NCBI RefSeq assembly: GCF_002001205.1
Contig: NZ_MUNZ01000056.1
Coordinates: forward strand, 1 to 52,974
Length of the DNA: 52,974 nucleotides
Reading direction: 5' to 3'
DNA from: Hydrogenophaga sp. A37
Lineage (GTDB): Bacteria > Pseudomonadota > Gammaproteobacteria > Burkholderiales > Burkholderiaceae_C
A model generated the notes under the pieces. That model was given only the letters and a program-made list of their open reading frames with translations, made no database searches and was not told the DNA's origin. The first letter of the stretch is position 1; every line of letters starts with the position of its first letter. Positions 9,792 through 19,016 of this stretch are shown here, piece after piece. Made by a program: the position numbers and the translations under genes.

Positions 9792-10715
9792 ATGCTCGCT
9801 CAACGCACCCTGAAATCTCTCACCAAAGCCGTTGGCGTCGGCTTGCACAGCGGTCAGCGCGTGGAGCTGACGCTGCGCCCGGCCGCGCCCGACACCGGTA
9901 TCGTGTTTCGCCGTGTCGATCTGCCCGACCCGGTGGAGATCCCGGTGAACGCCGATGCCGTGTCCGACACGCGCATGGCCTCGACCATCTCCAACGGTGG
10001 CGTGAAGGTGCAAACCATTGAGCACATCATGAGCGCGGCATCTGGGTTGGGGTTGGACAACCTCTACGTGGACATCACGGCCGAAGAGGTGCCCATCCTC
10101 GATGGCTCTTCGGCCTCGTTTGTCTACCTGCTGCAAAGCGCCGGCATCGCCATGCAGAAGGCGCCCAAGCGCTTCATCCGTATCAAGCGGCCGGTAGAGG
10201 TGCGCGAGGGTGAAGGGCGCTCGCTGAAGTGGGCGCGGCTGGACCCGTTTCATGGCTACAAGCTGGCCTTCGAGATCGAGTTCGACCACCCGGCGGTGAA
10301 TTCCAGCGGCCAGCGCGTGGAGTTCGACATGGGCAGCGGGCGTTATGCGCGCGAGATCGCGCGCGCCCGCACCTTCGGGTTCACGCGTGACGTGGAGATG
10401 ATGCGTTCCCACGGACTCGCGCTGGGTGGCGGACTGGACAACGCCATCGTGATGGACGACGTGAAGGTGCTGAATGCCGACGGCCTGCGTTACCAGGACG
10501 AGTTCGTCAAACACAAGATCCTCGACGCCATCGGTGACCTCTACATCATCGGCAAGCCGCTGCTGGCCGCCTACAGCGCCTTCCGCAGCGGCCACGCGCT
10601 GAACAACCTGCTGCTGCGCGCCTTGCTGGCGCAGCCCGAGGCCTATGAGGTGGTGAGCTTCGACCACGAGCGTGAGGCCCCCAGCGGGTTTGCGCAGCTG
10701 GCACCGGCCTGGTAA
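9792..10715 (+). CDS. lpxC: UDP-3-O-acyl-N-acetylglucosamine deacetylase
   Basis: Zinc-dependent deacetylase for the committed step of lipid A synthesis. 307 residues from ATG 9792, the usual length. It begins [22 protein letters not shown], followed by the zinc ligand region [31 protein letters not shown], and the C-terminal [14 protein letters not shown] and [16 protein letters not shown]. It closes the dcw cluster as in other proteobacteria. It is separated from ftsZ by two facing hairpin repeats, and its start lacks a Shine-Dalgarno, suggesting its own leaderless promoter. Confidence 0.97.
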   Translation: MLAQRTLKSLTKAVGVGLHSGQRVELTLRPAAPDTGIVFRRVDLPDPVEIPVNADAVSDTRMASTISNGGVKVQTIEHIMSAASGLGLDNLYVDITAEEVPILDGSSASFVYLLQSAGIAMQKAPKRFIRIKRPVEVREGEGRSLKWARLDPFHGYKLAFEIEFDHPAVNSSGQRVEFDMGSGRYAREIARARTFGFTRDVEMMRSHGLALGGGLDNAIVMDDVKVLNADGLRYQDEFVKHKILDAIGDLYIIGKPLLAAYSAFRSGHALNNLLLRALLAQPEAYEVVSFDHEREAPSGFAQLAPAW

Positions 10716-10740
10716 CCCCCACCCTCGCCGGACGCCGACC

Positions 10741-10917
10741 ATGCTGTTGCTGCGCTTCGCGCTGGTTCTGTTGCTGATCGTCTCGGGCGTGTGCTTCGCG
10801 GCCTACGCCGTCACCCGCAACCCACGCTACCTGCATTGGGGCTGGGTGGTTCTCAAGGTGGCCCTGTTTGCAGCGTTGGGGTTCTTCGGCATTCTGGTGC
10901 TTGAACGCCTGCTCTGA
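10741..10917 (+). CDS. Small two-helix membrane protein, function unknown
   Basis: 58 residues from ATG 10741, 25 bases after lpxC. Two hydrophobic helices are visible, about residues 2-20 (LLLRFALVLLLIVSGVCFAAYA) and 36-55 (VLKVALFAALGFFGILVLE), with a short basic, aromatic loop between (TRNPRYLHWGW). Codon use matches its neighbours. It probably shares the lpxC transcript and converges on ruvC. I do not recognise the family and assign no function. Confidence 0.65.
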   Translation: MLLLRFALVLLLIVSGVCFAAYAVTRNPRYLHWGWVVLKVALFAALGFFGILVLERLL

Positions 10918-10947
10918 AGGGGACGCCCTGTCGCCGCGGCGCGGTCG

Positions 10948-11496
10948 TCAGTAGCTCCGGCCGCCTTTGTAAGCCGCGTGCGTTCGCGCCTGCAAAGGCG
11001 ACACCTTGTTGATCGCCGCCACCGAGCGCGCCACCTGCGCGTGGGTGATGCACAGGCCCAATGCGTCGGCCGCGTCCTTGCCGGGCAGGCCGGGCAACTT
11101 CAGCAGCCGCTTCACCATCTCCTGCATCTGCGCCTTGTCGGCTCGGCCGTAGCCCACCACCGCTTTCTTCAATTGCAGCGCGGTGTACTCGGCCACCGTC
11201 AAGCCGTTGGCCACCAGCGCGGTCAGGCAACAGCCCCGCGCCTGACCCAGCAGCAGCGTGGCCTGGGGATTGACGTTGACAAACACGATCTCGCAGGCCG
11301 AGACGGCGGGCTCATAGCGTTTCACCACCTCGCTGATGCCGTCAAACAGGATCTTCAGGCGCTCGGGCAGCAGGGCGCCGTCCTTGGGGCTGGTCTGTAT
11401 CGTGCCGCTGGCCACGTAGTGCAGGTCGGCGCCTTCGGCATCCACCACGCCAAAGCCAGTGCACTGAAGACCGGGGTCGATGCCGAGGATGCGCAT
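10948..11496 (-). CDS. ruvC: Crossover junction endodeoxyribonuclease RuvC
   Basis: Dimeric Holliday-junction resolvase that acts with RuvAB in recombination. 182 residues from the ATG at 11496 ([19 protein letters not shown]), the standard start; the upstream open frame is an antisense shadow. Catalytic acidic residues are visible in IDPGL (Asp7), [11 protein letters not shown] (Glu) and the C-terminal [15 protein letters not shown]. It follows the CdsA-like gene after 13 bases, so it is probably co-transcribed with plsC and that gene. ruvA and ruvB are not in the window. Confidence 0.95.
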   Translation of the reverse strand: MRILGIDPGLQCTGFGVVDAEGADLHYVASGTIQTSPKDGALLPERLKILFDGISEVVKRYEPAVSACEIVFVNVNPQATLLLGQARGCCLTALVANGLTVAEYTALQLKKAVVGYGRADKAQMQEMVKRLLKLPGLPGKDAADALGLCITHAQVARSVAAINKVSPLQARTHAAYKGGRSY

Positions 11497-11509
11497 GGTG
11501 ATCGGTGCC

Positions 11510-12496
11510 TCAGAGGTTGAAGTTCCAGCGCACCGAGTGGAAAAACACCGGGGCTGCGAAACACAGGGCGTCCACCCGGTCCAGGAGACCGCTGGCGCCG
11601 GTGACCGAGCGGCCTGCCGAGCCCCAGTGCGTGATGCCACGGTCGCGCTTGATGGCCTTCATCACCAGGTGGCCGAGCGAGCCGGCGGCGCAGGCGATCA
11701 AGGCCATGGCCAGCGCGGGCAAGGGCTTGAAGGGCGTTAGGCCGGCCAGCGCCGCACCCAGCAGACCGCCCGCGAGCAGGCCGGCGGCCCAGCTCCGCCA
11801 TTGAAAACTTTGACTGATGGCGGGTGCCACTGGCCTGTTGAGGCGCCACGCCACGAGGTGCTGCACCAGCATGCAGGTCTGCACCACCAGCACCAGGAAG
11901 AACACGAGGAAGGCGGTCTTGCCGGCAAACCGCGGGAAGTTGAGCAGCAGCAGGGCCGGTACATGGCTCATGCCATAGACGCAGACCATGATGCCCCACT
12001 GCAGCTTGGCGTTGCGCTCCAGAAAGCGCTGGGGATCGTTGCCCAGCGCGCTCACCACCGGAATGGCGAGGAACACGTAGACCGGGATGAACACGGTGAA
12101 CAGGTTGAACTCGCGGTTCCAGACCAGCGCGTACTGCAGCGGCAGCACGACGAAGAAGGCCAGCACCAGGCTGCGGTGATCGCCCCGCCGGGTGGGGGAG
12201 AGACTGATGAACTCGCGCAGGATGAAGAACGACACGAAGCCGAACAGCGCGATGGCCACGCCGTCACCGGCCGCCCAACCCACCCAGAACACCAGCGCCA
12301 TGAGCCAGGAATTGCGCAGCAGGGCCTGGTAGTCCTGCAGCCGCTGGTGCCGATCATGTGTCGGTTCGGCCTTCTTGCGCTCGCGCAACGACAGCAGCAA
12401 GGCCGCACCGCTGGCCAGCACCAGCAGGCCAAACAGGACCACGAACACCAGGCTGACCTGCTGCTCGGCGCTGAGACTGCGCAGGAAGGAGGTCAT
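11510..12496 (-). CDS. CdsA-family phosphatidate cytidylyltransferase homologue
   Basis: 328 residues with about eight membrane helices. CdsA enzymes make CDP-diacylglycerol from phosphatidic acid and CTP. The C-terminal signature is recognisable but loose: [32 protein letters not shown], with the terminal LDRVD intact. It sits 37 bases after plsC, whose product makes phosphatidic acid, so an enzyme-substrate pair is plausible. The protein resembles the YnbB-type paralogues more than housekeeping CdsA next to uppS and dxr. Catalysis and exact substrate are inferred. Confidence 0.75.
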   Translation of the reverse strand: MTSFLRSLSAEQQVSLVFVVLFGLLVLASGAALLLSLRERKKAEPTHDRHQRLQDYQALLRNSWLMALVFWVGWAAGDGVAIALFGFVSFFILREFISLSPTRRGDHRSLVLAFFVVLPLQYALVWNREFNLFTVFIPVYVFLAIPVVSALGNDPQRFLERNAKLQWGIMVCVYGMSHVPALLLLNFPRFAGKTAFLVFFLVLVVQTCMLVQHLVAWRLNRPVAPAISQSFQWRSWAAGLLAGGLLGAALAGLTPFKPLPALAMALIACAAGSLGHLVMKAIKRDRGITHWGSAGRSVTGASGLLDRVDALCFAAPVFFHSVRWNFNL

Positions 12497-12533
12497 GCCG
12501 CGGTGGCCCGGTGGTGTGGGTGGATGTGCATGT

Positions 12534-13151
12534 TCAGACGTCTCTCAGCGCCATCACGGCCTCGCGCGCACGGCGCAGGAAATCGGCACGGGCTTCCTCC
12601 GGCCCCAGCGCCACGGGCTCGCCGAAGGTGACCGAACACAGCACCGGCACCGGAATCACCTCGCCCTTGGGGATCACGCGCTGCACGTTGTGGATCCACG
12701 CCGGCACCAACACCACGCGTGGGAACCGATGAGCCAGGTTGTACAGACCGGACTTGAACGGCTGCGGGTCCTCGTCGTGGCCGCGCGTGCCCTCGGGGAA
12801 CAGGATCAGTGAGTCGCCGCTGTCGAGCGCGTCGATCAGGGGCTGCAGCGGGTCTTCATCGCCCTTGCGCTCCCGCTCCACATAGACCGCGTTGAAGACG
12901 GCGGTGGTGATCCAGCGCTTGAAGTTCGACGCGGTCCAGTAGTCCTTGGCCGCGATGGGGCGGGTGATGCTGCGCAACTCCTCGGGCAAAGCGGCCCACA
13001 TCAGCACCAGGTCGGCGTGGCTCTGGTGGTTGGCGAAATAGATGCGCTGCTCGGCCTTGGGTGGGCAGCCGTACCAGCGGGCCTGTGCGCCCGTGAGCGC
13101 CCGCACCAAGCCCAGAAGGAAAAGGCCCATGGCCTTGGCTCGCCAGTTCAT
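12534..13151 (-). CDS. plsC: 1-acyl-glycerol-3-phosphate acyltransferase family protein
   Basis: Acylates lysophosphatidic acid at sn-2 to give phosphatidic acid at the inner membrane. The ATG at 13151 (MNWRAKAMGLFLLGLVRAL) gives 205 residues; a longer frame upstream only reads through a dispersed repeat. The acyltransferase block I NHQSHADLVLMWAALP (His-x4-Asp) and block III LFPEGTRGHDEDPQPFKSG are clear. One N-terminal hydrophobic helix is present. It is the first gene of a probable plsC-cdsA-like-ruvC unit. PlsC paralogues acting on other lipids cannot be excluded. Confidence 0.85.
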   Translation of the reverse strand: MNWRAKAMGLFLLGLVRALTGAQARWYGCPPKAEQRIYFANHQSHADLVLMWAALPEELRSITRPIAAKDYWTASNFKRWITTAVFNAVYVERERKGDEDPLQPLIDALDSGDSLILFPEGTRGHDEDPQPFKSGLYNLAHRFPRVVLVPAWIHNVQRVIPKGEVIPVPVLCSVTFGEPVALGPEEARADFLRRAREAVMALRDV

Positions 13152-13200
13152 GAGCGAAGCCTTAAAAATAGACAAGGTGTCACGAGAGTGATGCCTGAAC

Positions 13201-13280
13201 CCAGAGACACCGCGGAACGGGCTTCGCCCGGCCGCTGGTGTCGTTCCCCTGGGGGGAAGCCGCGAAGCGGCGCAGGGGGG
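13201..13280 (-). repeat. Family-1 hairpin repeat, copy 2 (after mtgA)
   Basis: Read on the minus strand, CCCCCCTGCGCCGC begins seven bases after the mtgA stop, followed by a GCCGC-ttcg-GCGGC-type hairpin, a CCCCCC/GGGG pairing, and CGGGC-gaa-GCCCG inside an outer arm pairing. It lies in the mtgA-plsC gap, which contains nothing else that I recognise. Confidence 0.8.
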
Positions 13281-13287
13281 AGCCTGT

Positions 13288-14076
13288 TCACGGCGCCTGC
13301 ACGTCACCCATGCGGGCGACGATGGTGCTGGTGCGTCGCGCCAGATACGCCGAACCCGGGCGGGTTTCGAAGAACTTGGGGCTCGGCAACATCACCGCCA
13401 GGCGCGCGGCCTCGTGCGGGCTGAGCTTGGCCGCGGGCTTCTTGAAATAGCGCTGGGCGGCCGCTTCGGCGCCAAAGACACCTTCGCCCCACTCGACGCT
13501 GTTGAGGTAGATCTCCAGGATGCGCTCTTTGCTCAGCAGCGCTTCGAGCGTGAGCGTGAGCATCAGCTCCTGGCCCTTGCGCAACAGGTTGCGTTCGCCC
13601 GACAGCAGCAGGTTCTTGGCCAGTTGCTGGGTGATGGTCGATCCGCCCAGGATCTTGGGCGGCTTGATGGTCTTGAGCGCAGCCTCGACCGCCTCGGGCT
13701 TCTTCGCCAGCCGCTTCTCCAGTTGCTCGGTGCGCTTCTCGACCTGCTCCTGGCGCCGCTCGTTCTTGCTCCAGGCCGACTGGATGGCGTCCCAGTCCAC
13801 GCCGCCATGCTCCACGAAACCGGCGTCTTCCGACGCCATCACCGCGCGCTTGAGGTGGGGGCTGATCTCGGTGTAGTCCACCCATTGCGAAGACCATTGC
13901 CATGTTTTGTCGGCCGTGGTGACGCTTTGCCCGGCCACCCGCCAGGCTTCGGAGCGCATGAACGCCGTGCTCTGTGGATCAACCACCACCATCAGCGCGA
14001 TGCGCGCCACAAAGAACAGCTGCAAGGCCACACCGGCCAGCAACACCCACAACAGCCAACGACCAAAAGATCTCAT
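13288..14076 (-). CDS. mtgA: Monofunctional peptidoglycan glycosyltransferase
   Basis: GT51 enzyme that polymerises lipid II glycan strands at the periplasmic face. 262 residues, with one N-terminal membrane helix (residues 6-30). Catalytic motif 1 is EDAGFVEHGGVDW and motif 2 is GGSTITQQLAKNLLLS; KGQELMLTLTLEALLSKERILEIYLN follows. Between motifs 1 and 2 lies an extra charged segment of about 35 residues, rich in Glu, Lys and Arg (QEQVEKRTEQLEKRLAKK), likely a helical insertion; the family is usually shorter here. Copies of the same hairpin repeat flank the gene on both sides. Confidence 0.94.
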   Translation of the reverse strand: MRSFGRWLLWVLLAGVALQLFFVARIALMVVVDPQSTAFMRSEAWRVAGQSVTTADKTWQWSSQWVDYTEISPHLKRAVMASEDAGFVEHGGVDWDAIQSAWSKNERRQEQVEKRTEQLEKRLAKKPEAVEAALKTIKPPKILGGSTITQQLAKNLLLSGERNLLRKGQELMLTLTLEALLSKERILEIYLNSVEWGEGVFGAEAAAQRYFKKPAAKLSPHEAARLAVMLPSPKFFETRPGSAYLARRTSTIVARMGDVQAP

Positions 14077-14123
14077 GGAATTAATCGCACAACGCGACCG
14101 CAGCGGACAGAAGGGAAGTCAGC

Positions 14124-14205
14124 CCAGAACACCGCGGAACCGGCTTTGCCGGGCCGCTGGTGTTGCCCCCCTCCCAGGGGGTGGCGCCGAAGGCGACGCA
14201 GGGGG
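14124..14205 (-). repeat. Family-1 hairpin repeat, copy 3 (after tonB)
   Basis: On the minus strand the element starts CCCCCTGCGTCGCC seven bases after the tonB stop. It contains CCCCCT/AGGGGG pairing and the hairpin CCGGC-aaa-GCCGG. With copy 2 it brackets mtgA in direct orientation, 923 bases apart. Confidence 0.8.
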
Positions 14206-14212
14206 TCGCCAT

Positions 14213-15079
14213 CTACTGCGCACTCAATTGCGTTTGCAAGGTGGCGTCGCGCGTGAAGCGGAAGCGCGAGACCACGACGATCTGGTCGGCGCGGCGGCGC
14301 ATGCCGTCGTTGAATCGACCGAAGCCGAGGCTGCGCACGATGGATTGCGCGCGGCGGTCGAGCGTGGTGTTGCCTGAGGTCTGCACCACCTCCGTGTCCA
14401 GCACGGCACCGGTGTGGTTGACGGTGATCACCATGGTCAGTTCGCCATAGAGCTTGCGCCCGGCGGCCTCGGGGAAGTTGGTGGTGCCCCGGTCCTCGAT
14501 CTTGCGGCGCAGCTCGTCGTAGTAGATGGCATACACCTCCTCCCGCGTCGCGGGGCTGATGTAGCGCTTCTTGGGTCGCGCATTTTCTTCATTGATGCGC
14601 CTCTCGATTTCGGCCAGTGTCTTCACCAGCGCCTGCCGCTTTTTCTCTCGCTCCACCGATTCCGGGCTCGGATTGACCGCTTGCAGATCGGGCGGCGGCA
14701 GGGTGGCCAGCTGTTGGCGCACCAGGGCCAGGATCTGGTTTTGCCGCTCCTTGAGCGCTTCGACCGCGTGCTCGTCTTCCTCGGGCGTGTCCCCCAGTCT
14801 GGCCTGGGCCACGGGCGGCAACGGCGAGGTGGCCCTCCCCTTTTCGGCATCGCCGCCACCGGCCAGTGAGGCCTGCGCGATGGCCCGCGCCTTCTCCGGC
14901 TTTTCGTTGCTTTTGGCGTTGACGAGAATGACCTCCAGCGGCGTGTCCTGGAACACGCGGTTGAAGCGCTCGGGGTCGACGAAGCGCACCGTCAGCAGGG
15001 CGGCGTGCACGGCCACGGACACCCCGAGCGCGAGCTGCAGGGTGGTCAGTTGCCGGAGGTATTTCAGGACCGGATTCAC
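14213..15079 (-). CDS. TonB-family energy transducer
   Basis: Inner-membrane protein that passes proton-motive-force energy to outer-membrane receptors, or a TonB-like paralogue. 288 residues. A basic N-terminus is followed by one helix (residues 13-33, TTLQLALGVSVAVHAALLTV). A long periplasmic linker with charged, probably coiled-coil stretches (EALKERQNQILALVRQQL and REKKRQALVKTLAEIERR) follows, then a C-terminal TonB fold (YGELTMVITVNHTGAVLDTEVVQTSG). The usual Pro-Lys spacer is replaced by coiled coil. No exbB or exbD is adjacent, so partner and substrate are unknown. Confidence 0.85.
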   Translation of the reverse strand: MNPVLKYLRQLTTLQLALGVSVAVHAALLTVRFVDPERFNRVFQDTPLEVILVNAKSNEKPEKARAIAQASLAGGGDAEKGRATSPLPPVAQARLGDTPEEDEHAVEALKERQNQILALVRQQLATLPPPDLQAVNPSPESVEREKKRQALVKTLAEIERRINEENARPKKRYISPATREEVYAIYYDELRRKIEDRGTTNFPEAAGRKLYGELTMVITVNHTGAVLDTEVVQTSGNTTLDRRAQSIVRSLGFGRFNDGMRRRADQIVVVSRFRFTRDATLQTQLSAQ

Positions 15080-15101
15080 GGCGGCGATTATCGGTGTTGC
15101 C

Positions 15102-17156
15102 TCAGGATGCGGTGACGTCGGCGGCCGGGGCGTCGGCCTCGTTCACGTCGATGGCCAGCGCCAGCGGCGCGGCCAGGGTGTCGTCCTCGCCGTCCTCCGA
15201 CTCCGTGTTGTCGTACACGTTGTCCACCGGCAGGTCCAGGCGCTCGATTACCGTGCCCGACACGTCCAGCGCCATCTCGTCCACAGCGCCCAGGCGCACG
15301 CGCACGTGGGCACCGCGAGGCAGGCCGTCGGCACCCATCACCGGCAGCACCAGCGGCAGGTGGTCGGCGCGCACCAGGTTGTCCTTGATGAGCGTGGCGG
15401 TCAGCTCGGTAATGCCCGCTTGCTGCAGGTGCTTGAGCGTCCAGAAGCGTTCCATGCCGTTCTGGAAACCGTTGTAGGCGGTGTAGGCCGCGTCGAAACC
15501 GCTGATCACGGCGAAGAGGTTGGCGTCCTTGGGCTTGAACGGCGCGACCAGCGCGGCGGTCTTGCCGTGGCGCGCGCAGGCAATGATCTGCCACTGGTTG
15601 ACCATGTCCACGTAGCGGCGCAGGGGCGAGGTGCTCCAGGCGTAACTCTTGACGCCAATGCCCGCGTGCGGCTGCGCCTTGGTGCCCATGCGCACCTTCA
15701 CGCCGGGCGCCAGGCTGGCCTGGCTGCGGTAGATGCCGGGCACGCCGCATTCGGCGAGCCAGTTGCCCCAACTGCTGTTGGCCAGGATCATGGCCTCAGC
15801 CACCATCAGGTCAAGCGGCGCGCCGCGCTGGCGGGTGCCGATGACCACCGTCTCGCTGCCGTCGGGCTCGGCGCCCGTTGTGCCGGTGAGCTTGAAGGTG
15901 TAGTCGGGTCGATTGAAGTTTTCCGGCTTGCCGCGCACCACTTCGCGCTGCGCTTTCAGGTGGCGGGCGAGGCGGAAGATGAAGGCCAGCGTGGGTTGCA
16001 GCGCGGCGATCTCGGGGGCCGCGTCACCGGCGGTGGCGCCTTCGGTCAGCCAGTCTTCGGTGATCACGGTGTCCAGCTGGTCGTGGCGCAGGTTCAATGC
16101 GATCGGCACACGTTCCAGCGCGGTTCGGCTGTCCTTCAGCTCCAGCGTGGTTTCGTCGAAGCGGACGTAGAGCGACACGGCCGGGCAGTCGCGCCCGGCC
16201 ATCAGCGTGTAGGCCTGCACCACCTCGTCGGGCAGCATGGTGATCTTGTGGCCTGGCATGTAGACCGTGGACAGGCGCTGGCGCGCCACCTGGTCGATGG
16301 CGCTGTCTGGCAGCACGGCCAGGCCGGGCGCGGCGATGTGGATGCCCAGCGTCACGGTGCCCGAGCCCAGGCCCTGCAGCGAGAGCGCGTCGTCGATTTC
16401 GGTGGTCTGCGAGTCGTCGATGGAGAAGGCCTGCACGGCGGCCAGCGGCAGCTCGTCGGCGATCACCGGTGCCTGCAGCGCCGGGAAGCCCGTGCCCTTG
16501 GGGAACTGGTCGAACAGGAAGCGCTGCCAGTGGAACTGGTAGGCGCTGGTGATGGCGCCGGCCTTTTGCAGCAAGGGCAGCGGCGCGGTGTGGCTGTTGC
16601 GCGCGGCCTCGATCACGGCCTTGTACTCGGGCGCGTTCTTGTCGGGCTTGAACAGGATCTTGTAGAGCTGCTGTCGCACGGGCGCCGGGCAGCTGCCCGC
16701 GACCAGTTCGGCGGCCCAGGCGTCGATCTGTGCTTGCACCTGCTTTTTCTTCTCGATCGCGGCCAGCGCCTGGGCCAGGATCTCGGCCGGCGCCTTCTTG
16801 TAGCGGCCCTTGCCAGCGCGACGGAAGTAGTGCGGCGCGCCCTGCAGGCAGATCAGGGTCGCGACCTGTTGTTCGGTGGTGGCGTGGGCGCTGAAGTACT
16901 CGCGGGCCAGGTCGGCGAAACCGAACTCGTCTTCAGCCGCAAATTCGTAGGCCAACTCCAGCTCCATGGACTCGGCCAACGCGGTGGCGGCGGGCATGAG
17001 CTGGGCGGGGGCGGGCTTCTCGAAGCGCAGCAGGGCATTCGCGGCTTTGACCTTGAGGCGCTTGCCCGTGTCCAACTCCACTTGCATGGAGCTTTCCGCC
17101 TCGGACATCAGGCGACCGGTCATCAATTTGCCGGCTTCATCAAACAGGATGTGCAT
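15102..17156 (-). CDS. RNase II family (RNB) exoribonuclease
   Basis: 3'-5' hydrolytic exoribonuclease, 684 residues. The RNB catalytic block is visible: AFSIDDSQTTEIDDALSL near residues 240-257, supplying the metal-binding aspartates, and IHIAAPGLAVLPDSAIDQVA. It continues with TVYMPGHKITMLPD and ends with an S1-like tail. Compared with E. coli RNase II the N-terminal cold-shock domains are weakly conserved, so I avoid a specific gene symbol. It is separated from tonB by 22 bases and is probably the first gene of this minus-strand block. Its acidic C-terminus (ESEDGEDD) is unusual but in frame. Confidence 0.9.
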   Translation of the reverse strand: MHILFDEAGKLMTGRLMSEAESSMQVELDTGKRLKVKAANALLRFEKPAPAQLMPAATALAESMELELAYEFAAEDEFGFADLAREYFSAHATTEQQVATLICLQGAPHYFRRAGKGRYKKAPAEILAQALAAIEKKKQVQAQIDAWAAELVAGSCPAPVRQQLYKILFKPDKNAPEYKAVIEAARNSHTAPLPLLQKAGAITSAYQFHWQRFLFDQFPKGTGFPALQAPVIADELPLAAVQAFSIDDSQTTEIDDALSLQGLGSGTVTLGIHIAAPGLAVLPDSAIDQVARQRLSTVYMPGHKITMLPDEVVQAYTLMAGRDCPAVSLYVRFDETTLELKDSRTALERVPIALNLRHDQLDTVITEDWLTEGATAGDAAPEIAALQPTLAFIFRLARHLKAQREVVRGKPENFNRPDYTFKLTGTTGAEPDGSETVVIGTRQRGAPLDLMVAEAMILANSSWGNWLAECGVPGIYRSQASLAPGVKVRMGTKAQPHAGIGVKSYAWSTSPLRRYVDMVNQWQIIACARHGKTAALVAPFKPKDANLFAVISGFDAAYTAYNGFQNGMERFWTLKHLQQAGITELTATLIKDNLVRADHLPLVLPVMGADGLPRGAHVRVRLGAVDEMALDVSGTVIERLDLPVDNVYDNTESEDGEDDTLAAPLALAIDVNEADAPAADVTAS

Positions 17157-17205
17157 GGGTGGGATTGTCCCATGGACCCGAGGGGCGACCCGCCTCTCAG
17201 AGACG

Positions 17206-17838
17206 TCATCCTTTCAGGTTAAGAAATTCAAACAGCCCGTCGATGTGTTGGTCAAAATCGCTGATCGCGTGATCCCCGCCCGGGAGCAGCTTCACGTCGC
17301 CGCCAGCGCAAAACGCCAGCATTTCGCGCCAGTCGAGCACCTCGTCGTCGCGGGAGACGATGGCGTACAGGCTTTGCGGGGTGGTCGCGACGTCGGGCAG
17401 CCAGCGCTGGATGTCGTCGGCCAGCTCCGCCAGCTCATCCACAAACTCGGGTTCGAAATAGAACCGCTGTTCGGGGTCGTGCCAGGCGCTGTGCTCACCG
17501 ATGTAGCGCGCGAGATCACGCTGAGGGACGGCCGCCGGGTTGAGCAGGGCGGCTCGGCAGCCGGTCTGCAGCGCCAGCCAGCGTGCGTAAAACCCGCCCA
17601 GCGACGAGCCGACCACCGCCATGCCCTGGCGTGGCCAGCCGGCGACCCGTTGCTGCAACCCTTGCATGGCCTCGCGGGGCGAGGGTGGCAGCTGCGGACA
17701 GCACCAGACCACGCCCGGATGCCGCTCGGCCACCCGCTGTGCCACCTGCCTTGCCTTGGCCGACTGGGGTGAGGAACGAAAGCCATGCAGGTACAGCAGG
17801 TGGGTGGTGACAGGCGGGTGACTGGTTGGAGGGGTCAT
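17206..17838 (-). CDS. YqiA/YcfP-like alpha/beta-fold esterase
   Basis: 210 residues of a small single-domain hydrolase. It begins LLYLHGFRSSPQSAKA, typical of the YqiA group. The nucleophile elbow is VVGSSLGGFYARWLA; the probable catalytic Asp lies in SRDDEVLDWRE and the His in PGGDHAISDFDQHI. Members hydrolyse short-chain esters or thioesters in vitro; the natural substrate is not known. It is divergent from rodA, with 23 bases between start codons, so the two promoters must overlap. Confidence 0.85.
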   Translation of the reverse strand: MTPPTSHPPVTTHLLYLHGFRSSPQSAKARQVAQRVAERHPGVVWCCPQLPPSPREAMQGLQQRVAGWPRQGMAVVGSSLGGFYARWLALQTGCRAALLNPAAVPQRDLARYIGEHSAWHDPEQRFYFEPEFVDELAELADDIQRWLPDVATTPQSLYAIVSRDDEVLDWREMLAFCAGGDVKLLPGGDHAISDFDQHIDGLFEFLNLKG

Positions 17839-17861
17839 GGGCGAAGGATAATCGGGCGCTC

Positions 17862-19016
17862 ATGGCTGCTGTATTCGACAAACCCACCCTTTTGCAACGC
17901 ATCATCCCGATCTTTCAGGGGTTTGACGGGTTGCTCGCATTGGCGATATTGATCATGGCCGGCGCCGGGTTGATGACCATGTATTCGGTCGGCTTCGACC
18001 ATGGGACCCGGTTCGTGAGCCATGGCCGCAACATGATGCTGGCCGCCTTCGTGTTGTTCTTCGTGGCCCAGGTGCCGCCGCAGCGGCTGATGGCGCTGGC
18101 GGTGCCCCTGTATGCCTTGGGCGTGGCCCTGTTGTTGGCGGTGTTTCTCTTCGGCATCCAGAAGAAGGGTGCGCAGCGCTGGCTCAACGTGGGCGTCGTG
18201 ATCCAGCCCAGCGAGCTGATGAAGGTGGCCATGCCGCTGATGCTGGCGTGGTGGTTTCAGCGGCGTGAAGGCATGCTCAAGCCACTGGACTTTGCCGTGG
18301 CGGTCGTGCTGCTGGCCGTGCCCGCCGCGCTCATCCTCAAGCAGCCAGACCTGGGCACCACCCTGCTGGTGATGGCCTCGGGTCTGGCCGTGATTTTTTT
18401 TGCTGGACTGAGCTGGAAACTGATCGTTCCACCGGTGCTCGTCGGGTTGGTCGGCGTGGGCGTGTTGATCGCCATGGAGCCTCAGTGGTGTGCGCCGGAC
18501 GTGGACTGGAAAGTTCTGCACGAGTACCAGCGCCAGCGGATATGCACACTGCTGGACCCGTCCAAAGACCCGCTGGGCAAGGGTTTTCACATCATCCAGG
18601 GCATGATCGCCATCGGTTCCGGCGGCGTCTGGGGCAAGGGCTTCATGCAAGGCACGCAGACCCATTTGGAGTTCATTCCCGAACGCACCACCGACTTCAT
18701 TTACGCGGCCTTTTCCGAAGAATTCGGGCTGGTCGGCACGCTCACGCTGATGCTGGGGTTCATCTTCCTCATCGTGCGCGGCCTGACGATTGCGCTCGAA
18801 GCGCCGACCCTGTTTTCGCGTTTGCTGGCCGGGGCCATGACGCTCAACATCTTTGTCTACGCTTTTGTGAACATGGGCATGGTCAGCGGCATCCTGCCGG
18901 TGGTGGGCGTGCCACTGCCGTTCATCAGCTATGGCGGTACCGCCATGGTCACCCTGGGTGTGGTGCTGGGCATTCTGATGTCCATCGCCAAGTCCAAACG
19001 ACTGATGCAGTCGTGA
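17862..19016 (+). CDS. rodA: Rod-shape SEDS glycosyltransferase RodA
   Basis: Peptidoglycan polymerase of the elongasome, partner of PBP2. 384 residues from ATG 17862, about ten membrane helices. SEDS marks are QPSELMKVAMPLMLAWW, the PDLGTTLLV segment, THLEFIPERTTDFIYAAFSEEFG, and GVPLPFISYGGTAM. In many relatives rodA follows mreBCD and mrdA; here no PBP2 gene is adjacent. A possible -10 box (GATAAT, 17847-17852) lies nine bases before the ATG. A GTG overlapping its stop opens the next gene. Confidence 0.95.
   Translation: MAAVFDKPTLLQRIIPIFQGFDGLLALAILIMAGAGLMTMYSVGFDHGTRFVSHGRNMMLAAFVLFFVAQVPPQRLMALAVPLYALGVALLLAVFLFGIQKKGAQRWLNVGVVIQPSELMKVAMPLMLAWWFQRREGMLKPLDFAVAVVLLAVPAALILKQPDLGTTLLVMASGLAVIFFAGLSWKLIVPPVLVGLVGVGVLIAMEPQWCAPDVDWKVLHEYQRQRICTLLDPSKDPLGKGFHIIQGMIAIGSGGVWGKGFMQGTQTHLEFIPERTTDFIYAAFSEEFGLVGTLTLMLGFIFLIVRGLTIALEAPTLFSRLLAGAMTLNIFVYAFVNMGMVSGILPVVGVPLPFISYGGTAMVTLGVVLGILMSIAKSKRLMQS

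Noticed and set aside
9463..9813. ORFs across the ftsZ-lpxC gap
   Set aside because: They translate the two facing hairpin repeats in several frames; no frame shows coding bias of its own.
12697..13307. Longer N-terminus for plsC up to 13307
   Set aside because: The extra residues come from the family-1 repeat; the family start MNWRAKAMG at 13151 fits length and homology.
14571..17222. 883-residue plus-strand frame opposite tonB and the RNase II gene
   Set aside because: Low-complexity His/Gly/Val/Arg composition typical of antisense frames in GC-rich DNA; the minus strand holds recognisable genes.
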